A DNA stretch of 64,000 bases from Alkalispirillum mobile. GTDB taxonomy: Bacteria > Pseudomonadota > Gammaproteobacteria > Nitrococcales > Halorhodospiraceae. The notes under the pieces were generated by a model that worked only from the letters and a program-made list of their open reading frames with translations, made no database searches and had not been told where the DNA came from. Location of the stretch: the NCBI RefSeq assembly GCF_003664325.1, contig NZ_RCDA01000001.1, positions 992,001-1,056,000 on the forward strand. Direction: 5' to 3'. Made by a program: the position numbers and the translations under genes. Within the stretch, counting starts at the first letter, position 1. Every line of letters starts with the position of its first letter. Positions 14,346 to 24,068 of the stretch are shown piece after piece.

Positions 14346-17204
14346 ATGGACAAGCCCTCAGCCGTCCGCCGACTCGTTCCCCTGGCCGCCGGCCTGACCG
14401 TGGCCGCCGGCCTCGGCGCCGCCACCCTGGCGGCCCACGACCTTTACCAAGCGCACCAGCAGCAGCAGGCCGAGTCCCGGGCCCTGTCCTCGCTGCATGC
14501 GCTGCGCGCCGAGTTGGAGGCGGAACTGGCCACCGCCGGCCGTGTGGCCAGCGGCCTGGCCGCCTGGCTGGGCGTGGAGCCCGAACCGGACGAGGAGCAC
14601 TTCTCCCGGGTGGCGGACCAGCTCATGGGTCTCTCCGTGCCCGTCCGCCGCGCCGCCCTGGCCCCGGACAGCCGCGTTGCCCTGGTCCATCCGCTCTCCG
14701 ACAACCTCGGCCTGATCGGCCGCGACCTGCGCGGCGACAGCTCACAGACGCTGATCCTGCAGGCCCTGGCGGAGGGGCGCGGGGGCGTGAAGCTCGGGCC
14801 GGTGACGCGCATGGATGGCAGCACGGTGCTGCCCCTGTATGCCGCCGTCCGGCCCTTCGAGCAGGACAACGGGAGCACCGAGCATCTGGGCGAGGTGCTG
14901 GTAGCGCTGGACGTGGAGCTGCTGGCCCGAGAGACCGGCCTGGCGCCGGCCAGCCACGGGGTGGACGCCCAGCTGACCCTGACCCAGAACGACGAGGAGA
15001 GCACCATCGGTCCCGAGCCGGATGCAGCCGGCGCGGCGCTGCGGGTGCCGGTCCAGATTCCGGGCGGCGAGGGCCAACTGAGAGCGACCCTGCCAGAAAC
15101 CGGCGGCGGCTGGCTGCTGCCCGCCGGTGGCGGCACCAGCCTGGCGCTGGGCCTGCTGACCGCCTTCGGGTTGCGTCGGCATATGGCGCTGAAGGCGGCG
15201 GAGCAGGATGCCCGGGCGGTGCTGGACCAGTTGAGCGATGGCGCCTGCCTGATCCAGGAGGGGCGGGTTCGCTACGCCAACCACCGTTTCCGCGATATCA
15301 CCGGCTATCCGGAGTACGAACTCATCGGGCGGGATTTCCCGGAGCTGCTCGACCCGGCCGACCGCAAACGGGTGCAGACCCACACCGGTGAGCTGGAGGC
15401 GGGTCTGCCACCGATGGGCGAGTTCAACCTGCGGCTGCGCCACAGTGCCGGGCGCAGTGTCTACGTGCGGCTGAACATCGCCCCTGCCGAGTGGCACGGA
15501 CAGCCGGCCGCGGTGGCCACTGTGGCCGATATGGACCAGCGCCTGCGCGATGCCGCCCGGCTGGCGGAGAGCGAACGCATCTACCGAGAGATCGTGGAAT
15601 CGGCCACGGCGGTGGTCATGCGCTGGCGCCCCGGGGGCGAACTGCTCTCTCTGAACGAGGCCGGCCAGACCCTGTTCGGTGACAGGGCGGAGTTCAGCGA
15701 AGCCGAACCGCTCTGGGCGCGGCTGGAGCCGGAACAGGACGCCCCGGATGCCCTGTCCCTGGCGCGGGTGGGCAGCGAACCGGAGAGCTACCCCACCAGC
15801 GAGGGCAGCTGCCTGGACCATACGGGCGAGCCGCGCTGGCTGGTCTGGAACCACTGCCCGCTCTACCACGAGGACGGCCGCCTGCGGGAGATCCTCAGCG
15901 TCGGCACCGACTGCACCCGCCAGCGCAACGCCGCCGGCAGCCTGCGCCACCGCGAGCAGCGGCTGCGCGCCATCACCGACCACGCCCCGGAACCGATGGT
16001 GCTGATCCGGGCGGACGGGACCATCGGCTGGCTGTCCCCCGCCTGGGCGCGCACCCTGGGCCAGGATCCGGAGGGCCTGCGCGGCCGCCCCTGGACACAA
16101 TTGCTGGACGAGGCGGAGCGCCCGCGCGCCGAGCGCCTCGCCCGCGCCATCCTCGAGGGCGAGCGCGAGTCGCTGCGCGAGACCTTCCGCAGCCGCGACG
16201 CCCGGGACAAGCAGCGCTGGCTGCTGGTGCACCTGGCCCCGGCCATGGGCGACCCGGACGGTCCGGCACTCACCGGCATGCTCACCGACATCACCGATCA
16301 GAAGGCGGCGGTGCGCGAGCTGGAGCTGGCCGGCCTGGCCTACCAGCACAGCCCCCTGGGGCTGTACGTGGCCGACCCGGAGGGCCGTATCATCAGCGCC
16401 AACCCCGCCTTCCAGGCCCTGGTGGGCGGTGGCGCCGAGGGCCGGCGCCTGGAACACCTGACCTCCGGGCGCGAACGCCACGACTTCCACCAACGCCTGA
16501 CCGACACCCTGTCCGACGGTCGCCCCTGGAGCGGCGATCTGGAGTGCCGCCGCGGCGAAGGTCCGGACGACCTCTGGATCCAGCACACCTGGCTGGCCCC
16601 GGTGATCGATCCGGACGACGGCCTGACCCATCGCGTGGGCATCGCCGAGGACGCCACCGAGCAGCGCGCCAGCGAGGCCGCCGCCCGCGAGCGCACCCTG
16701 CGCGACCCGCTGACCGGCCTGGCCAGCGCCGATCTGTTGCAGGACCGCCTGGTCCACGCCATCGAGCGCGCCCGCGCCGAGCAGGGCCAACTCGCCGTGC
16801 TCTGCCTGGACCTGGACGACTTCGGCGCCCTCAACCAGCGCCTGGGCGAACGGGAGACCGACGCGGTGCTGGCACGGGTGGCGGGCCGGGTAAAGCAGCA
16901 GGTGCCGGACTGCGAGACCCTGGCCCGACTGGAGGACGACACCCTGGTGGTGGTACTGGAGCGCCTCGGCGACCCGGCCGAGGCGGGCAGCCTGGCCGGG
17001 CGCCTGCTGCAGGCCATCGCCGAGCCCATGCTGATCGGCGCCGACGAGGTGCAGGTGACCGCCAGCCTGGGGCTGAGCCTCTATCCCGACCACGGCGTGC
17101 GCCCGGAGGACCTCATCGACGCGGCCAACCAGTGCATCCCCGAGGCCAAGGCGGCCGGCAAGAACACCTGGCGACAGTTCCGCAGCCGCGGCCCGACACT
17201 ATAA
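14346..17204 (+). CDS. CHASE-PAS-PAS-PAS-PAS sensor with a degenerate GGDEF domain
   Basis: This 952-residue membrane sensor has TM1 (about 10-30), a periplasmic CHASE-like domain (about 40-245, with IGRDLRGDSSQTLILQAL) and TM2 (about 258-275). Four PAS-type repeats follow (about 285-400, 410-530, 540-655, 665-780), then a GGDEF-fold domain (about 785-945). The catalytic GGDEF motif is replaced by LEDDT at 862-866, so cyclase activity is improbable. The flanking fold (RDPLTGLASADLLQDRL, LDLDDFGALNQRLGE) is retained, suggesting a GTP or partner-binding role. It probably acts as a signal receiver or scaffold in a cyclic-di-GMP network. It is read after xseA and precedes an AT-rich gap. Confidence 0.85.
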   Translation: MDKPSAVRRLVPLAAGLTVAAGLGAATLAAHDLYQAHQQQQAESRALSSLHALRAELEAELATAGRVASGLAAWLGVEPEPDEEHFSRVADQLMGLSVPVRRAALAPDSRVALVHPLSDNLGLIGRDLRGDSSQTLILQALAEGRGGVKLGPVTRMDGSTVLPLYAAVRPFEQDNGSTEHLGEVLVALDVELLARETGLAPASHGVDAQLTLTQNDEESTIGPEPDAAGAALRVPVQIPGGEGQLRATLPETGGGWLLPAGGGTSLALGLLTAFGLRRHMALKAAEQDARAVLDQLSDGACLIQEGRVRYANHRFRDITGYPEYELIGRDFPELLDPADRKRVQTHTGELEAGLPPMGEFNLRLRHSAGRSVYVRLNIAPAEWHGQPAAVATVADMDQRLRDAARLAESERIYREIVESATAVVMRWRPGGELLSLNEAGQTLFGDRAEFSEAEPLWARLEPEQDAPDALSLARVGSEPESYPTSEGSCLDHTGEPRWLVWNHCPLYHEDGRLREILSVGTDCTRQRNAAGSLRHREQRLRAITDHAPEPMVLIRADGTIGWLSPAWARTLGQDPEGLRGRPWTQLLDEAERPRAERLARAILEGERESLRETFRSRDARDKQRWLLVHLAPAMGDPDGPALTGMLTDITDQKAAVRELELAGLAYQHSPLGLYVADPEGRIISANPAFQALVGGGAEGRRLEHLTSGRERHDFHQRLTDTLSDGRPWSGDLECRRGEGPDDLWIQHTWLAPVIDPDDGLTHRVGIAEDATEQRASEAAARERTLRDPLTGLASADLLQDRLVHAIERARAEQGQLAVLCLDLDDFGALNQRLGERETDAVLARVAGRVKQQVPDCETLARLEDDTLVVVLERLGDPAEAGSLAGRLLQAIAEPMLIGADEVQVTASLGLSLYPDHGVRPEDLIDAANQCIPEAKAAGKNTWRQFRSRGPTL

Positions 17205-17284
17205 GCAGCAGTCGGTATAACCGATCGGGTCCATCGGAATAATTTATTTAATTCTAAGGAAGGGATGGGATAAGTTCGTTGTCC

Positions 17285-17301
17285 AAGCCTTGTAAAGGCT
17301 T
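17285..17301. other. Short perfect hairpin in an AT-rich gap
   Basis: AAGCCTT-GTA-AAGGCTT is a perfect 7-base inverted repeat in the 133-base gap between the sensor gene and the 67-residue ORF. It follows an AT-rich tract (17239-17262) unusual for this genome. Without a following T run it is not a standard terminator; an operator or leader structure for the small gene is possible. Confidence 0.45.
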
Positions 17302-17337
17302 TGCCGACCCGGCCACTTCTGGAATGCGGAGGGCAGT

Positions 17338-17541
17338 ATGGGCAACGAAATCAACTACCAGGAACTCATCGACCGGATCACCGACCGGGACACGGAACGC
17401 GTGGACGAGGTCGGCGGCGACAAGAACGCCAAGGGCGCCGACACCCGCCGGGTGATCGAGCAGATCTGGGAAGAGAAGCGGCTGCAGCGCGAGATCAGCG
17501 AGCTGGACTTCGACTTCGACGACCTGGACGAAGCGGAGTAG
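17338..17541 (+). CDS. Small acidic hypothetical protein (67 residues)
   Basis: I do not recognise a function. The 67-residue product is charged and predicted helical, with a conserved-looking central helix (RRVIEQIWEEKRLQREISEL) and a very acidic tail (DFDFDDLDEAE). A strong ribosome site (GGAGGG) precedes the ATG, and the reading frame keeps the genome's codon bias, so it is probably real. It lies between two sensor genes, is followed at once by the convergent diguanylate cyclase gene (18-base gap), and is preceded by an AT-rich stretch and a hairpin that may hold its own promoter. Confidence 0.7.
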   Translation: MGNEINYQELIDRITDRDTERVDEVGGDKNAKGADTRRVIEQIWEEKRLQREISELDFDFDDLDEAE

Positions 17542-17559
17542 CCGGCCTCCGGCACCCGA

Positions 17560-19617
17560 TCAGGAGCGGGCCGCAGTGCCGCCGGCCGACCCGGCCGATG
17601 GCACGGCCCGCCGGCTTTGGTTGCGGCCCGCCCGCTTGGCGGCGTAGAGCGCCTCGTCCACCCGCTTGAACAGCTCATCGACGTTCTCCGTGGCGGAGGC
17701 CTCGGCGTAACCCACGCTCACGGTGACACGCCCAACCGTCGGGAATTCGCACCCCTCCACCTTCTGGCGCAGGGTCTCCGCGACCTGCTCCGCCCCGGCA
17801 TCATCGGTGCCAGGCAGCACCAGCATGAACTCCTCACCCCCCCAGCGGCCCGCGATGTCCGTATCCCGCACGCGTGCCCGCACCAGTTCCGCCAGCCGCT
17901 TGAGCACTCGGTCGCCCGCAGCGTGCCCGTGGGTGTCATTGACCCGCTTGAAATGGTCCAGGTCAAAGAGCACCGCCGAGACCGGCTGACCGGTGCGCTG
18001 GCCCAGTTGAAGCTCGCGCTGCAGCGCCCGCTGGGTGTAGCGCCGGTTGTAGAGGCCGGTCAGCGCGTCATGGCTGGCCTGGAACCGCAACGCCCGCTCC
18101 TGGCGCTTACGGTCGCTGATGTCCTGCGCCACGGTGGAGAAGCGCTCCACCCGCCCCGCCTCGTCCCGGTGGGCAATCACCACCTGGTAGAGGCTGAGCT
18201 CCTCTCCCCCGTTGGCGAGCAGCGCGGTCTCCCCCTCCCAGTGACCGTCCCGCGCCGCCGCCGGCATGGCCTCCTCGACCAGGCGCTTCACCGCCCACTC
18301 CGGGTGGACCCAGTAGAGGGCATCCGGGAACCGGGGTGGCTCACCGGTATCCGGGTCGGTCTCGGGCAGCCGGTCACCTACCATTTCCCGCCCCTTGCGG
18401 TTGACGTAGGTGACCCGGCCGTTGGCCTCGGACATGGAGATGAACTGCGGAGCGGCTTCCAGGATTTCCACCAGCTGCCGCCGGTTTCGGGCCAGTTCCT
18501 GCCGCTCGGTGATATCGTGGATGATCGAGTGCAGGTACTCCCGGCCGCCCACGTTCACGCTGCCCGAGTGCACCTCCACTTCGCGGACCTCGCCGCTGGC
18601 CAGCCGGTGGGGGAAGTACAACGCCGCTTGCTGACCGCTGCGGACCCGTTCCATGGCAGCGGCCACCTCGTCCGGCGGCAACATGTTGATACGGGTGACC
18701 CGCATGCCCCGCATCTCGGTCCGACTGTAGCCGTAGAACCGGGCAGCCGCTGCGTTGACGTCCACCAGTACACCCTCCCGCGGGTCCACCAACCACTGGA
18801 CGGCATCGTGGCGTTCGAAGATCTGCTGATAGAGCCCCAGGTGCCGGTCCTCCTGGTCCAGCAGACGGTCCAGGCTGCGGCCCAATCGACCCAGTTCGTC
18901 GTCACGGGTCAGGCTCGAGCGTGATTCGCGATCCCCGGCCTTGCGGGCCCGCATAGTGCGCTCCAGCGTCCAGACGGGATTCAGCACGTAGCGCCGGACC
19001 ACCCAGCCGGTGAGCAGCCCGTACACAAGCAGAGCCAGCACGGCCCCGGACAGCGAGACGATCACCGAGCGCTGGAACAGCCCCATGGAGCCATCGCTTT
19101 TCATGGAGAGCAGGATGTAGGCCTCACCGGAACCCCGGTCTACCAGGTTGACCCGGCCCGCCTCCATGCGGCGCATCGCATGGAGCGTGTCATCGGTGGC
19201 CAGGCGCACCGGCCCGTTGGCCTCCATCAGGGCCTGGTAATGCTCTGCGGGGAAACTGGACTGAACCAGCGTCGCCCAATCCTGGTCCCGCAGCGCCGGG
19301 TCGTGGGCGGCAAGGATGCGCCCCCGATCCGGCCGACCGACCACCAGCTGTTCTACGCCCGGGTTGGCTGCCAGCGCCTCTACCACGCGCTGCAACTGGT
19401 GACTGGAGCTGCTGCCGGCAACCCCAACCTCGGTGGCCTGCAGCAGCTGGTCGGCAAGGCTGTGGGCCTTGTCACGCACCAGTTCGGTGCTCTGCCAATA
19501 GGAAAACGCACCGGAAACCACCGACAGCACGATGGCCGCGATGATAATGGGCAGAAAAACCCGACGCGCTAGCTTGGTTTTTACGACAGGCTTCATGGGA
19601 GAGCTGCCGGCCACCAT
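17560..19617 (-). CDS. Membrane diguanylate cyclase with HAMP, two PAS and an intact GGDEF domain
   Basis: This 685-residue inner-membrane sensor has TM1 (about 22-44), a periplasmic domain (about 45-185), TM2 (about 186-208), a HAMP linker and PAS domains at about 262-375 and 380-510. The C-terminal GGDEF domain (about 515-675) has RDPLTG-like SHDALTGLYNRRYTQRAL, LFDLDHFKRVNDTHGHAAGD and an intact GGEEF active site (RWGGEEFMLVLPG). It should make cyclic-di-GMP from two GTP in response to a periplasmic or PAS-borne signal. It is the only intact cyclase motif in the window. The ATG at 19617 has a weak ribosome site; a second ATG 7 codons in is possible. Confidence 0.9.
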   Translation of the reverse strand: MVAGSSPMKPVVKTKLARRVFLPIIIAAIVLSVVSGAFSYWQSTELVRDKAHSLADQLLQATEVGVAGSSSSHQLQRVVEALAANPGVEQLVVGRPDRGRILAAHDPALRDQDWATLVQSSFPAEHYQALMEANGPVRLATDDTLHAMRRMEAGRVNLVDRGSGEAYILLSMKSDGSMGLFQRSVIVSLSGAVLALLVYGLLTGWVVRRYVLNPVWTLERTMRARKAGDRESRSSLTRDDELGRLGRSLDRLLDQEDRHLGLYQQIFERHDAVQWLVDPREGVLVDVNAAAARFYGYSRTEMRGMRVTRINMLPPDEVAAAMERVRSGQQAALYFPHRLASGEVREVEVHSGSVNVGGREYLHSIIHDITERQELARNRRQLVEILEAAPQFISMSEANGRVTYVNRKGREMVGDRLPETDPDTGEPPRFPDALYWVHPEWAVKRLVEEAMPAAARDGHWEGETALLANGGEELSLYQVVIAHRDEAGRVERFSTVAQDISDRKRQERALRFQASHDALTGLYNRRYTQRALQRELQLGQRTGQPVSAVLFDLDHFKRVNDTHGHAAGDRVLKRLAELVRARVRDTDIAGRWGGEEFMLVLPGTDDAGAEQVAETLRQKVEGCEFPTVGRVTVSVGYAEASATENVDELFKRVDEALYAAKRAGRNQSRRAVPSAGSAGGTAARS

Positions 19618-19741
19618 GCGGCCTGTTCAGGAGGGATCATGCACTTACTTCACTGAGAATTTGCGGGGATTTTAACCAGAAAAACCCGCAACAACAATTC
19701 GGTTATAACAATTAACCCAATTGTTATGCCTCTTTATCCTG

Positions 19742-19778
19742 AAAAAAGGGCCCTGCCACATTACGCCGGCAGGGCCCT
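19742..19778 (-). terminator. Rho-independent terminator after the thiolase gene
   Basis: Leftward, AGGGCCCTGCC and GGCAGGGCCCT form a perfect 11-base stem followed directly by six T residues. It lies about 55 bases after the acetyl-CoA acetyltransferase stop and is one of the clearest terminators in the window. Confidence 0.95.
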
Positions 19779-19833
19779 CTCTAACACGCCCTGTCGCCGG
19801 CCACGGGGGCCGGCCTGGGCGGCAATTTGCGAC

Positions 19834-21021
19834 TTACATGCGCTCGAAAATGGCGGTGATGCCCTGACCGCCACCGATGCACATGGTCACCAGGGCGTAC
19901 TTGCCCTGAACACGCTGCAGCTCGTGCAGCGCCTTGACCGCCAGGATGGTGCCGGTGGCACCCACCGGGTGGCCCAGGGCGATGGCACCGCCGTTGGGGT
20001 TGGTCTTCTCCGGGTCGAGGCCCAGCCCCTTCATCACGGTCAGCGCCTGCGCGGCGAACGCCTCGTTGGACTCGACCACGTCCATGTCACCCAGGCTCAG
20101 GCCGGCCTTGTCCAGCGCCACCTTGGAGGACGGGATCGGGCCCTCGCCCATCACGTCGTTGGGCACACCGGCGATGCCGTAGGCCACCAGGCGGGCCATG
20201 GGCTTGTAACCGGCCTTCTCGGCGGCGGCGCGATCGGCCAGCACCAGGGCGGCGGCGGCGTCGTTGATGCCGGAGGCATTACCGGCGGTGACGGTGCCAC
20301 CCTCCTTCTTGAAGGCCGGACGCATCTTGGCCAGGTCGTCCACCGTGACGCCGAAGCGCGGGTGCTCGTCGGTGTCGAAGACCTTCTCGCCCTTGCGGCT
20401 CTTGATGGTCACCGGGACGATCTGGTCCTTGAAATAGCCACCCTCGATGGCCGCCTGGGCGCGCCGCTGGGACTCGGCCGCGAACTGGTCCTGCTCCTCG
20501 CGGGAGATGTTCCACTTCTCGGCCAGGTTCTCGGCGGTGATGCCCATGTGACCGACACCGAAGGGGTCGGTCAGCGTGGAGACCATCATGTCCACCAGCT
20601 TGGTGTCACCCATGCGGGCACCGAAGCGCATGGCGGGGCTCAGGTAGCCGCCCTTGGACATGACCTCGCTGCCGGCACCCACGCCGAAATCGGCATCGCC
20701 GAGCAGGATGGACTGCGCGGTGGAAACGATGGACTGCATGCCGGAGCCACAGAGGCGGTTGACGGTGACCGCGGTGGAGCTGTGCGGCAGCCCCCCCTGG
20801 ATGGCGGCCACGCGCGCCACGTAGGGCGAACGGGATTCGGTGGGGATGCAGTTGCCCAGGGTCAGGTAGCTGATCTGCTCGGGATCGGCGCCGGAGCGGG
20901 CCACGGCCTCCTTGATGATCAGGCCACCCAGGTCCGCGGGCTCGAACCCGGCCAGGGTGCCGCTGTAGGTGCCAATGGCGGAACGTGCTGCGCTCAGGAC
21001 AACCACTTCTCTATCGGACAT
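19834..21021 (-). CDS. phaA: Acetyl-CoA C-acetyltransferase (thiolase II)
   Basis: This thiolase joins two acetyl-CoA to acetoacetyl-CoA or runs in reverse in fatty-acid and ketone use. The 395-residue protein has all thiolase II motifs: nucleophile Cys91 in [10 protein letters not shown], His351 in [14 protein letters not shown] and Cys381 in CIGGGQG, plus NEAFAAQ. Length is typical. It stands alone, with its own terminator and no polyhydroxybutyrate or beta-oxidation neighbours, so the symbol phaA is a convenience; atoB would fit equally. The ribosome site is GGAGGAGTTGT before ATG. Confidence 0.92.
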   Translation of the reverse strand: MSDREVVVLSAARSAIGTYSGTLAGFEPADLGGLIIKEAVARSGADPEQISYLTLGNCIPTESRSPYVARVAAIQGGLPHSSTAVTVNRLCGSGMQSIVSTAQSILLGDADFGVGAGSEVMSKGGYLSPAMRFGARMGDTKLVDMMVSTLTDPFGVGHMGITAENLAEKWNISREEQDQFAAESQRRAQAAIEGGYFKDQIVPVTIKSRKGEKVFDTDEHPRFGVTVDDLAKMRPAFKKEGGTVTAGNASGINDAAAALVLADRAAAEKAGYKPMARLVAYGIAGVPNDVMGEGPIPSSKVALDKAGLSLGDMDVVESNEAFAAQALTVMKGLGLDPEKTNPNGGAIALGHPVGATGTILAVKALHELQRVQGKYALVTMCIGGGQGITAIFERM

Positions 21022-21186
21022 ACAACTCCTCCTGCTTCGTTCGGCAACTTTGCCGGTACCGCCCCCCGGACAATGCCCGCGGCGCCAGTCGGTTTGGTTT
21101 GTTGTTCAACCTGCCTGCGAGACTAACGCAATTCAGTATAACCAAGCATCCCCGATTTACCCGTCCGGGGAAACCCCGGGCCGGAC

Positions 21187-22041
21187 TCAGGATGCTGCAT
21201 TGCACAGTGAAGGGTGATTCCAGACCGGCGTCAAGTCCTGGGGCAACGGCGGCAGGCGCCCGAGCTCCAGCCAGGGATTATCCGGGTGGTGAAAATCCGA
21301 CCCCTGCGAGGCCAGCAGTTGGTAGCGCCGGGCCCACTCTGCCAGTCGCGCCACGTCCACGGATTGCGGGCGGGTACCGCAGGCCACTTCCATGGCCTCG
21401 CCGCCGGCCTCGCGGAAGGCGCCCAGCACCCGGCGCATCCAGGCCCCGGTGAGCTTGTAGGCCAGCGGGTGGGCCAGCACCGCCACCCCGCCCGCCTCGC
21501 GGATGCGCGCCACCGCCTCGCCCATATCCAGCCAGCGCACGCTCACCCCGGCCGGCTTGCTCTTGCGCAACCACTTGTGGAAGGCCTCGTTGGGGGTGTC
21601 GACGTACCCCTGGGCCACCAGCCAGCTGGCGTAATGGGCGCGGGTGACCGCCGCATCGCCGGCCAGGGCCGAGGCGCCGGCGTGGGCGCCGGGCATGCCG
21701 TGGCGCGCCAGCTTGTCACCGATAGCCCGCGCCCGCTGATCGCGCAGCGCGCGGATCTCCGCCAGCGCCGCCTGCAACCCGGAGTGGTCGGTATCCACGC
21801 CGAGGCCGACGATGTGGAAGTCGCGCCGCGCCCAGGTGGTGGAGATCTCCACCCCGGGCACCAGGCGGATGCCCGCCTCCCGGGCGGCCGCCGCGGCCTC
21901 GGGCACGCCGGCCGTGGTGTCGTGATCGGTCAGCGCCAGGGTGGTCACCCCTTGCGCTGCGGCGCGCGCCACCAGGGCTGCCGGGCTCAGGCGGCCGTCG
22001 GACGCGGTGGAGTGGCTGTGCAGGTCGATACTGGCGCTCAT
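21187..22041 (-). CDS. rnm: PHP-domain phosphoesterase (RNase AM / YciV type)
   Basis: Members of this family remove 5' nucleotides from short RNA and mature 5S rRNA (RNase AM) or hydrolyse 3',5'-nucleoside bisphosphates. The 284-residue protein keeps the metal ligands of the polymerase/histidinol-phosphatase fold: DLHSHSTASDG (His8, His10), LTDHDT, PGVEIS, FHIVGLG, VLAHPLAYK and GSDFHHP. Length is close to E. coli YciV. It is divergent from the small DUF3301 gene across about 100 bases. Which substrate dominates cannot be read from sequence. Confidence 0.88.
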   Translation of the reverse strand: MSASIDLHSHSTASDGRLSPAALVARAAAQGVTTLALTDHDTTAGVPEAAAAAREAGIRLVPGVEISTTWARRDFHIVGLGVDTDHSGLQAALAEIRALRDQRARAIGDKLARHGMPGAHAGASALAGDAAVTRAHYASWLVAQGYVDTPNEAFHKWLRKSKPAGVSVRWLDMGEAVARIREAGGVAVLAHPLAYKLTGAWMRRVLGAFREAGGEAMEVACGTRPQSVDVARLAEWARRYQLLASQGSDFHHPDNPWLELGRLPPLPQDLTPVWNHPSLCNAAS

Positions 22042-22138
22042 GAGCGGGGCTTCACCTCGGCGGGTCTGACTTTTCCGGCAGGCAGCGTATCATTGGCGGC
22101 ACCCTTGTTACGCCCGCGAACCCCGGACCCGCCTGCTG

Positions 22139-22504
22139 ATGGAAACCGCGCTCGTCACCCTGATCATCGTTGTCGCCCTGGGGCTCTACTGGTCGGACGC
22201 ACTGCGCGCCCGCAGCCAGGCGGTGCGCGCCGCCCGCCGGGCCTGCCGGGCGCTGAACGTGCAGTTGCTGGACGTCACCGTGGCGCTGGCGCGGATACGC
22301 CCTGCCCGCGGCCCCTCCGGGCGGCTGACCTGGCGCCGCGAGTACCGCTTCGAATTCAGCGTGGACGGGGCGGACCGCCGGCCCGGCTACGTGCAGTTGC
22401 TCGGCCCCCGGTGCCGCGGCGTGCAACTGGAGATGCCCGAGGGGCGCACGCTGATGGGGCCGGATAACCGGGTGCAGTCCCCCGAAGAGCTCGGCCAGGG
22501 CTGA
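22139..22504 (+). CDS. DUF3301 family membrane-anchored protein
   Basis: This 121-residue protein has one N-terminal membrane helix (about 3-20, LVTLIIVVALGLYWSDALR). A basic cytoplasmic domain follows with the family pattern RACRALNVQLLDVTVALARI and RREYRFEFSVDG. DUF3301 proteins are found in gammaproteobacteria and have no known function. It is divergent from the PHP gene and convergent with epmA (36-base gap). The start is the first ATG in frame, without a strong ribosome site. Confidence 0.85.
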   Translation: METALVTLIIVVALGLYWSDALRARSQAVRAARRACRALNVQLLDVTVALARIRPARGPSGRLTWRREYRFEFSVDGADRRPGYVQLLGPRCRGVQLEMPEGRTLMGPDNRVQSPEELGQG

Positions 22505-22540
22505 TGGGCGGCGACGGCCGCCTCCGGCACGCCGGCCGCT

Positions 22541-23485
22541 TCAGGCGTGTTCGTCGGGGAAGGCCCAGACCCGGTCGATGCGCTCCAGCCCCAGGGCCAC
22601 CATCAGCAACCGGTCCACCCCCAGCGCCACGCCGGCGCAGGGCGGCATGCCCGCCTCCAGCGCCGCCAGCAGCCGCTCGTCCACCGGCAGAGCCGCGCCG
22701 GCCGGGCCCCGGGCATCGCGCTCGGCGAGGAAGCGGCGCCGCTGCTCCCGGGGGTCGGCCAGCTCGTGGTAGCCGTTGGCGATCTCCAGCCCGTCCATGA
22801 ACAGCTCGAAACGCTCGGCCACCGGCGGCTCGCCCGGTCGCAGGCGCGCCAGCGCGGCCTGGCTGGCGGGAAAGTCGGTGACAAAGCTCATCCGGCCCTG
22901 CCCCAGCCGCGGCGACACCTCGCGGGAGAGGATCAGGTCCAGCCAGGCATCCCGGTCGTCCCCCAGAACCGGCACCAGCGCGGGGTCGCTGGCGTGGGCC
23001 TGCAGTTCCGCCAGCGGGGCGTCGAAAGGGTCAACCCCGGCGAAGGTGAGAAAGGCGTCGCGGTAGGTCCAGTGCTCCACCGGGCGCGCGCCGGCCACCT
23101 CGGCGGCCAGTTCCGCCACCTCCTGCATCAGTGCGTGGTGGTCCCAGCCCACCCGGTACCACTCCAGCAGCGTGAACTCCGGGTTGTGGTGGCGGCCGCG
23201 CTCGCCCCCGCGAAAGGCGCGGGTCAGCTGCCAGATATCGCCACTGCCGGCGGCCAGCAGCCGCTTCATGGCGTATTCCGGCGAGGTCTGCAGCCAGGCG
23301 GGACGGCCGTCCGGGCGGCGCACGCCGAGGCTGTCCAGGTTGGGGTCCATGGCCGGGGCGCCGGCCATCAGGGGGGTCTCCACCTCCAGCAGCCCGCGCC
23401 CATCAAAAAAGGCGCGGACCTGCCGGATCAGGGCCGCCCGGCGCCGCAGCACCGGCAGCCCCGCGGTGGGGTGCCAATCGGTCAA
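22541..23485 (-). CDS. epmA: EF-P--(R)-beta-lysine ligase EpmA
   Basis: EpmA, a truncated lysyl-tRNA-synthetase paralogue, attaches (R)-beta-lysine to a lysine of elongation factor P. The 314-residue product has class II motifs (VETPLMAGAPAMDPNLDSLG, LQTSPEYAMKRLLAAG, IWQLTRAFRGGERGRHHNPE, FTLLEWYRVGWDHH, ELFMDGLEIANGYHELAD, CAGVALGVDRLLMVALG) and lacks the tRNA anticodon domain, as expected. It follows efp by 13 bases in the same direction, so efp-epmA is an operon, and epmB is divergent from efp. Together these supply the modification pathway. Confidence 0.95.
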   Translation of the reverse strand: MTDWHPTAGLPVLRRRAALIRQVRAFFDGRGLLEVETPLMAGAPAMDPNLDSLGVRRPDGRPAWLQTSPEYAMKRLLAAGSGDIWQLTRAFRGGERGRHHNPEFTLLEWYRVGWDHHALMQEVAELAAEVAGARPVEHWTYRDAFLTFAGVDPFDAPLAELQAHASDPALVPVLGDDRDAWLDLILSREVSPRLGQGRMSFVTDFPASQAALARLRPGEPPVAERFELFMDGLEIANGYHELADPREQRRRFLAERDARGPAGAALPVDERLLAALEAGMPPCAGVALGVDRLLMVALGLERIDRVWAFPDEHA

Positions 23486-23498
23486 GGCGGTGCCGGTC

Positions 23499-24068
23499 TC
23501 AACTCTTGACCCGGCCCACGTACTCGCCGGAGCGGGTGTCCACCTTCAGCAGCTCACCCTCTTCGATGAACAGCGGCACGCGGACCACGGCGCCGGTCTC
23601 CAGGGTGGCCGGCTTGCCGCCGCCGCTGGAGGTATCGCCCCGCACGCCCGGGTCGGTCTCGGTGACGCGCAGCTCGACGAAGCTCGGCGGCTCCACCGTG
23701 AGCGGCTCGTCGTTCCACAGGATCACGGTGCACATGTCCTGCTCTTTCAGCCACTTGGCCGCATCACCCACGGCAGAGGCCGGCGCCGCCTTCTGCTCGA
23801 AGCTCTGCGGGTCCATCATGTGGAAGAACTCGCCGTCGGAGTAGAGATACTGCATCTCCGTCTCCATCACGTCGGCGGCCTCCACGGACTCGCCGGACTT
23901 GAAGGTGCGGTCGATGACCTTGCCGGTCTTCAGGTTGCGCACCTTCACGCGGTTGAAGGCCTGCCCCTTGCCCGGCTTGACGAACTCGTTCTCGACGATG
24001 GTGTAGGGGTCACCGTCGAGCATGATCTTGAGACCACCCTTGAACTCGTTGGTACTGTATTGCGCCAT
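23499..24068 (-). CDS. efp: Translation elongation factor P
   Basis: EF-P binds between the P and E sites of the ribosome and relieves stalling at polyproline. The 189-residue protein has the KOW-like N domain with the modified loop [12 protein letters not shown], where Lys34 is the expected beta-lysylation site, and the two OB domains with the C-terminal GEYVGRV signature. The frame is open 24 codons further upstream, but MAQYST at 24068 with AGGTG upstream is the family start. A lysine (not arginine) at the loop tip agrees with the adjacent epmA and epmB genes. Confidence 0.97.
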   Translation of the reverse strand: MAQYSTNEFKGGLKIMLDGDPYTIVENEFVKPGKGQAFNRVKVRNLKTGKVIDRTFKSGESVEAADVMETEMQYLYSDGEFFHMMDPQSFEQKAAPASAVGDAAKWLKEQDMCTVILWNDEPLTVEPPSFVELRVTETDPGVRGDTSSGGGKPATLETGAVVRVPLFIEEGELLKVDTRSGEYVGRVKS

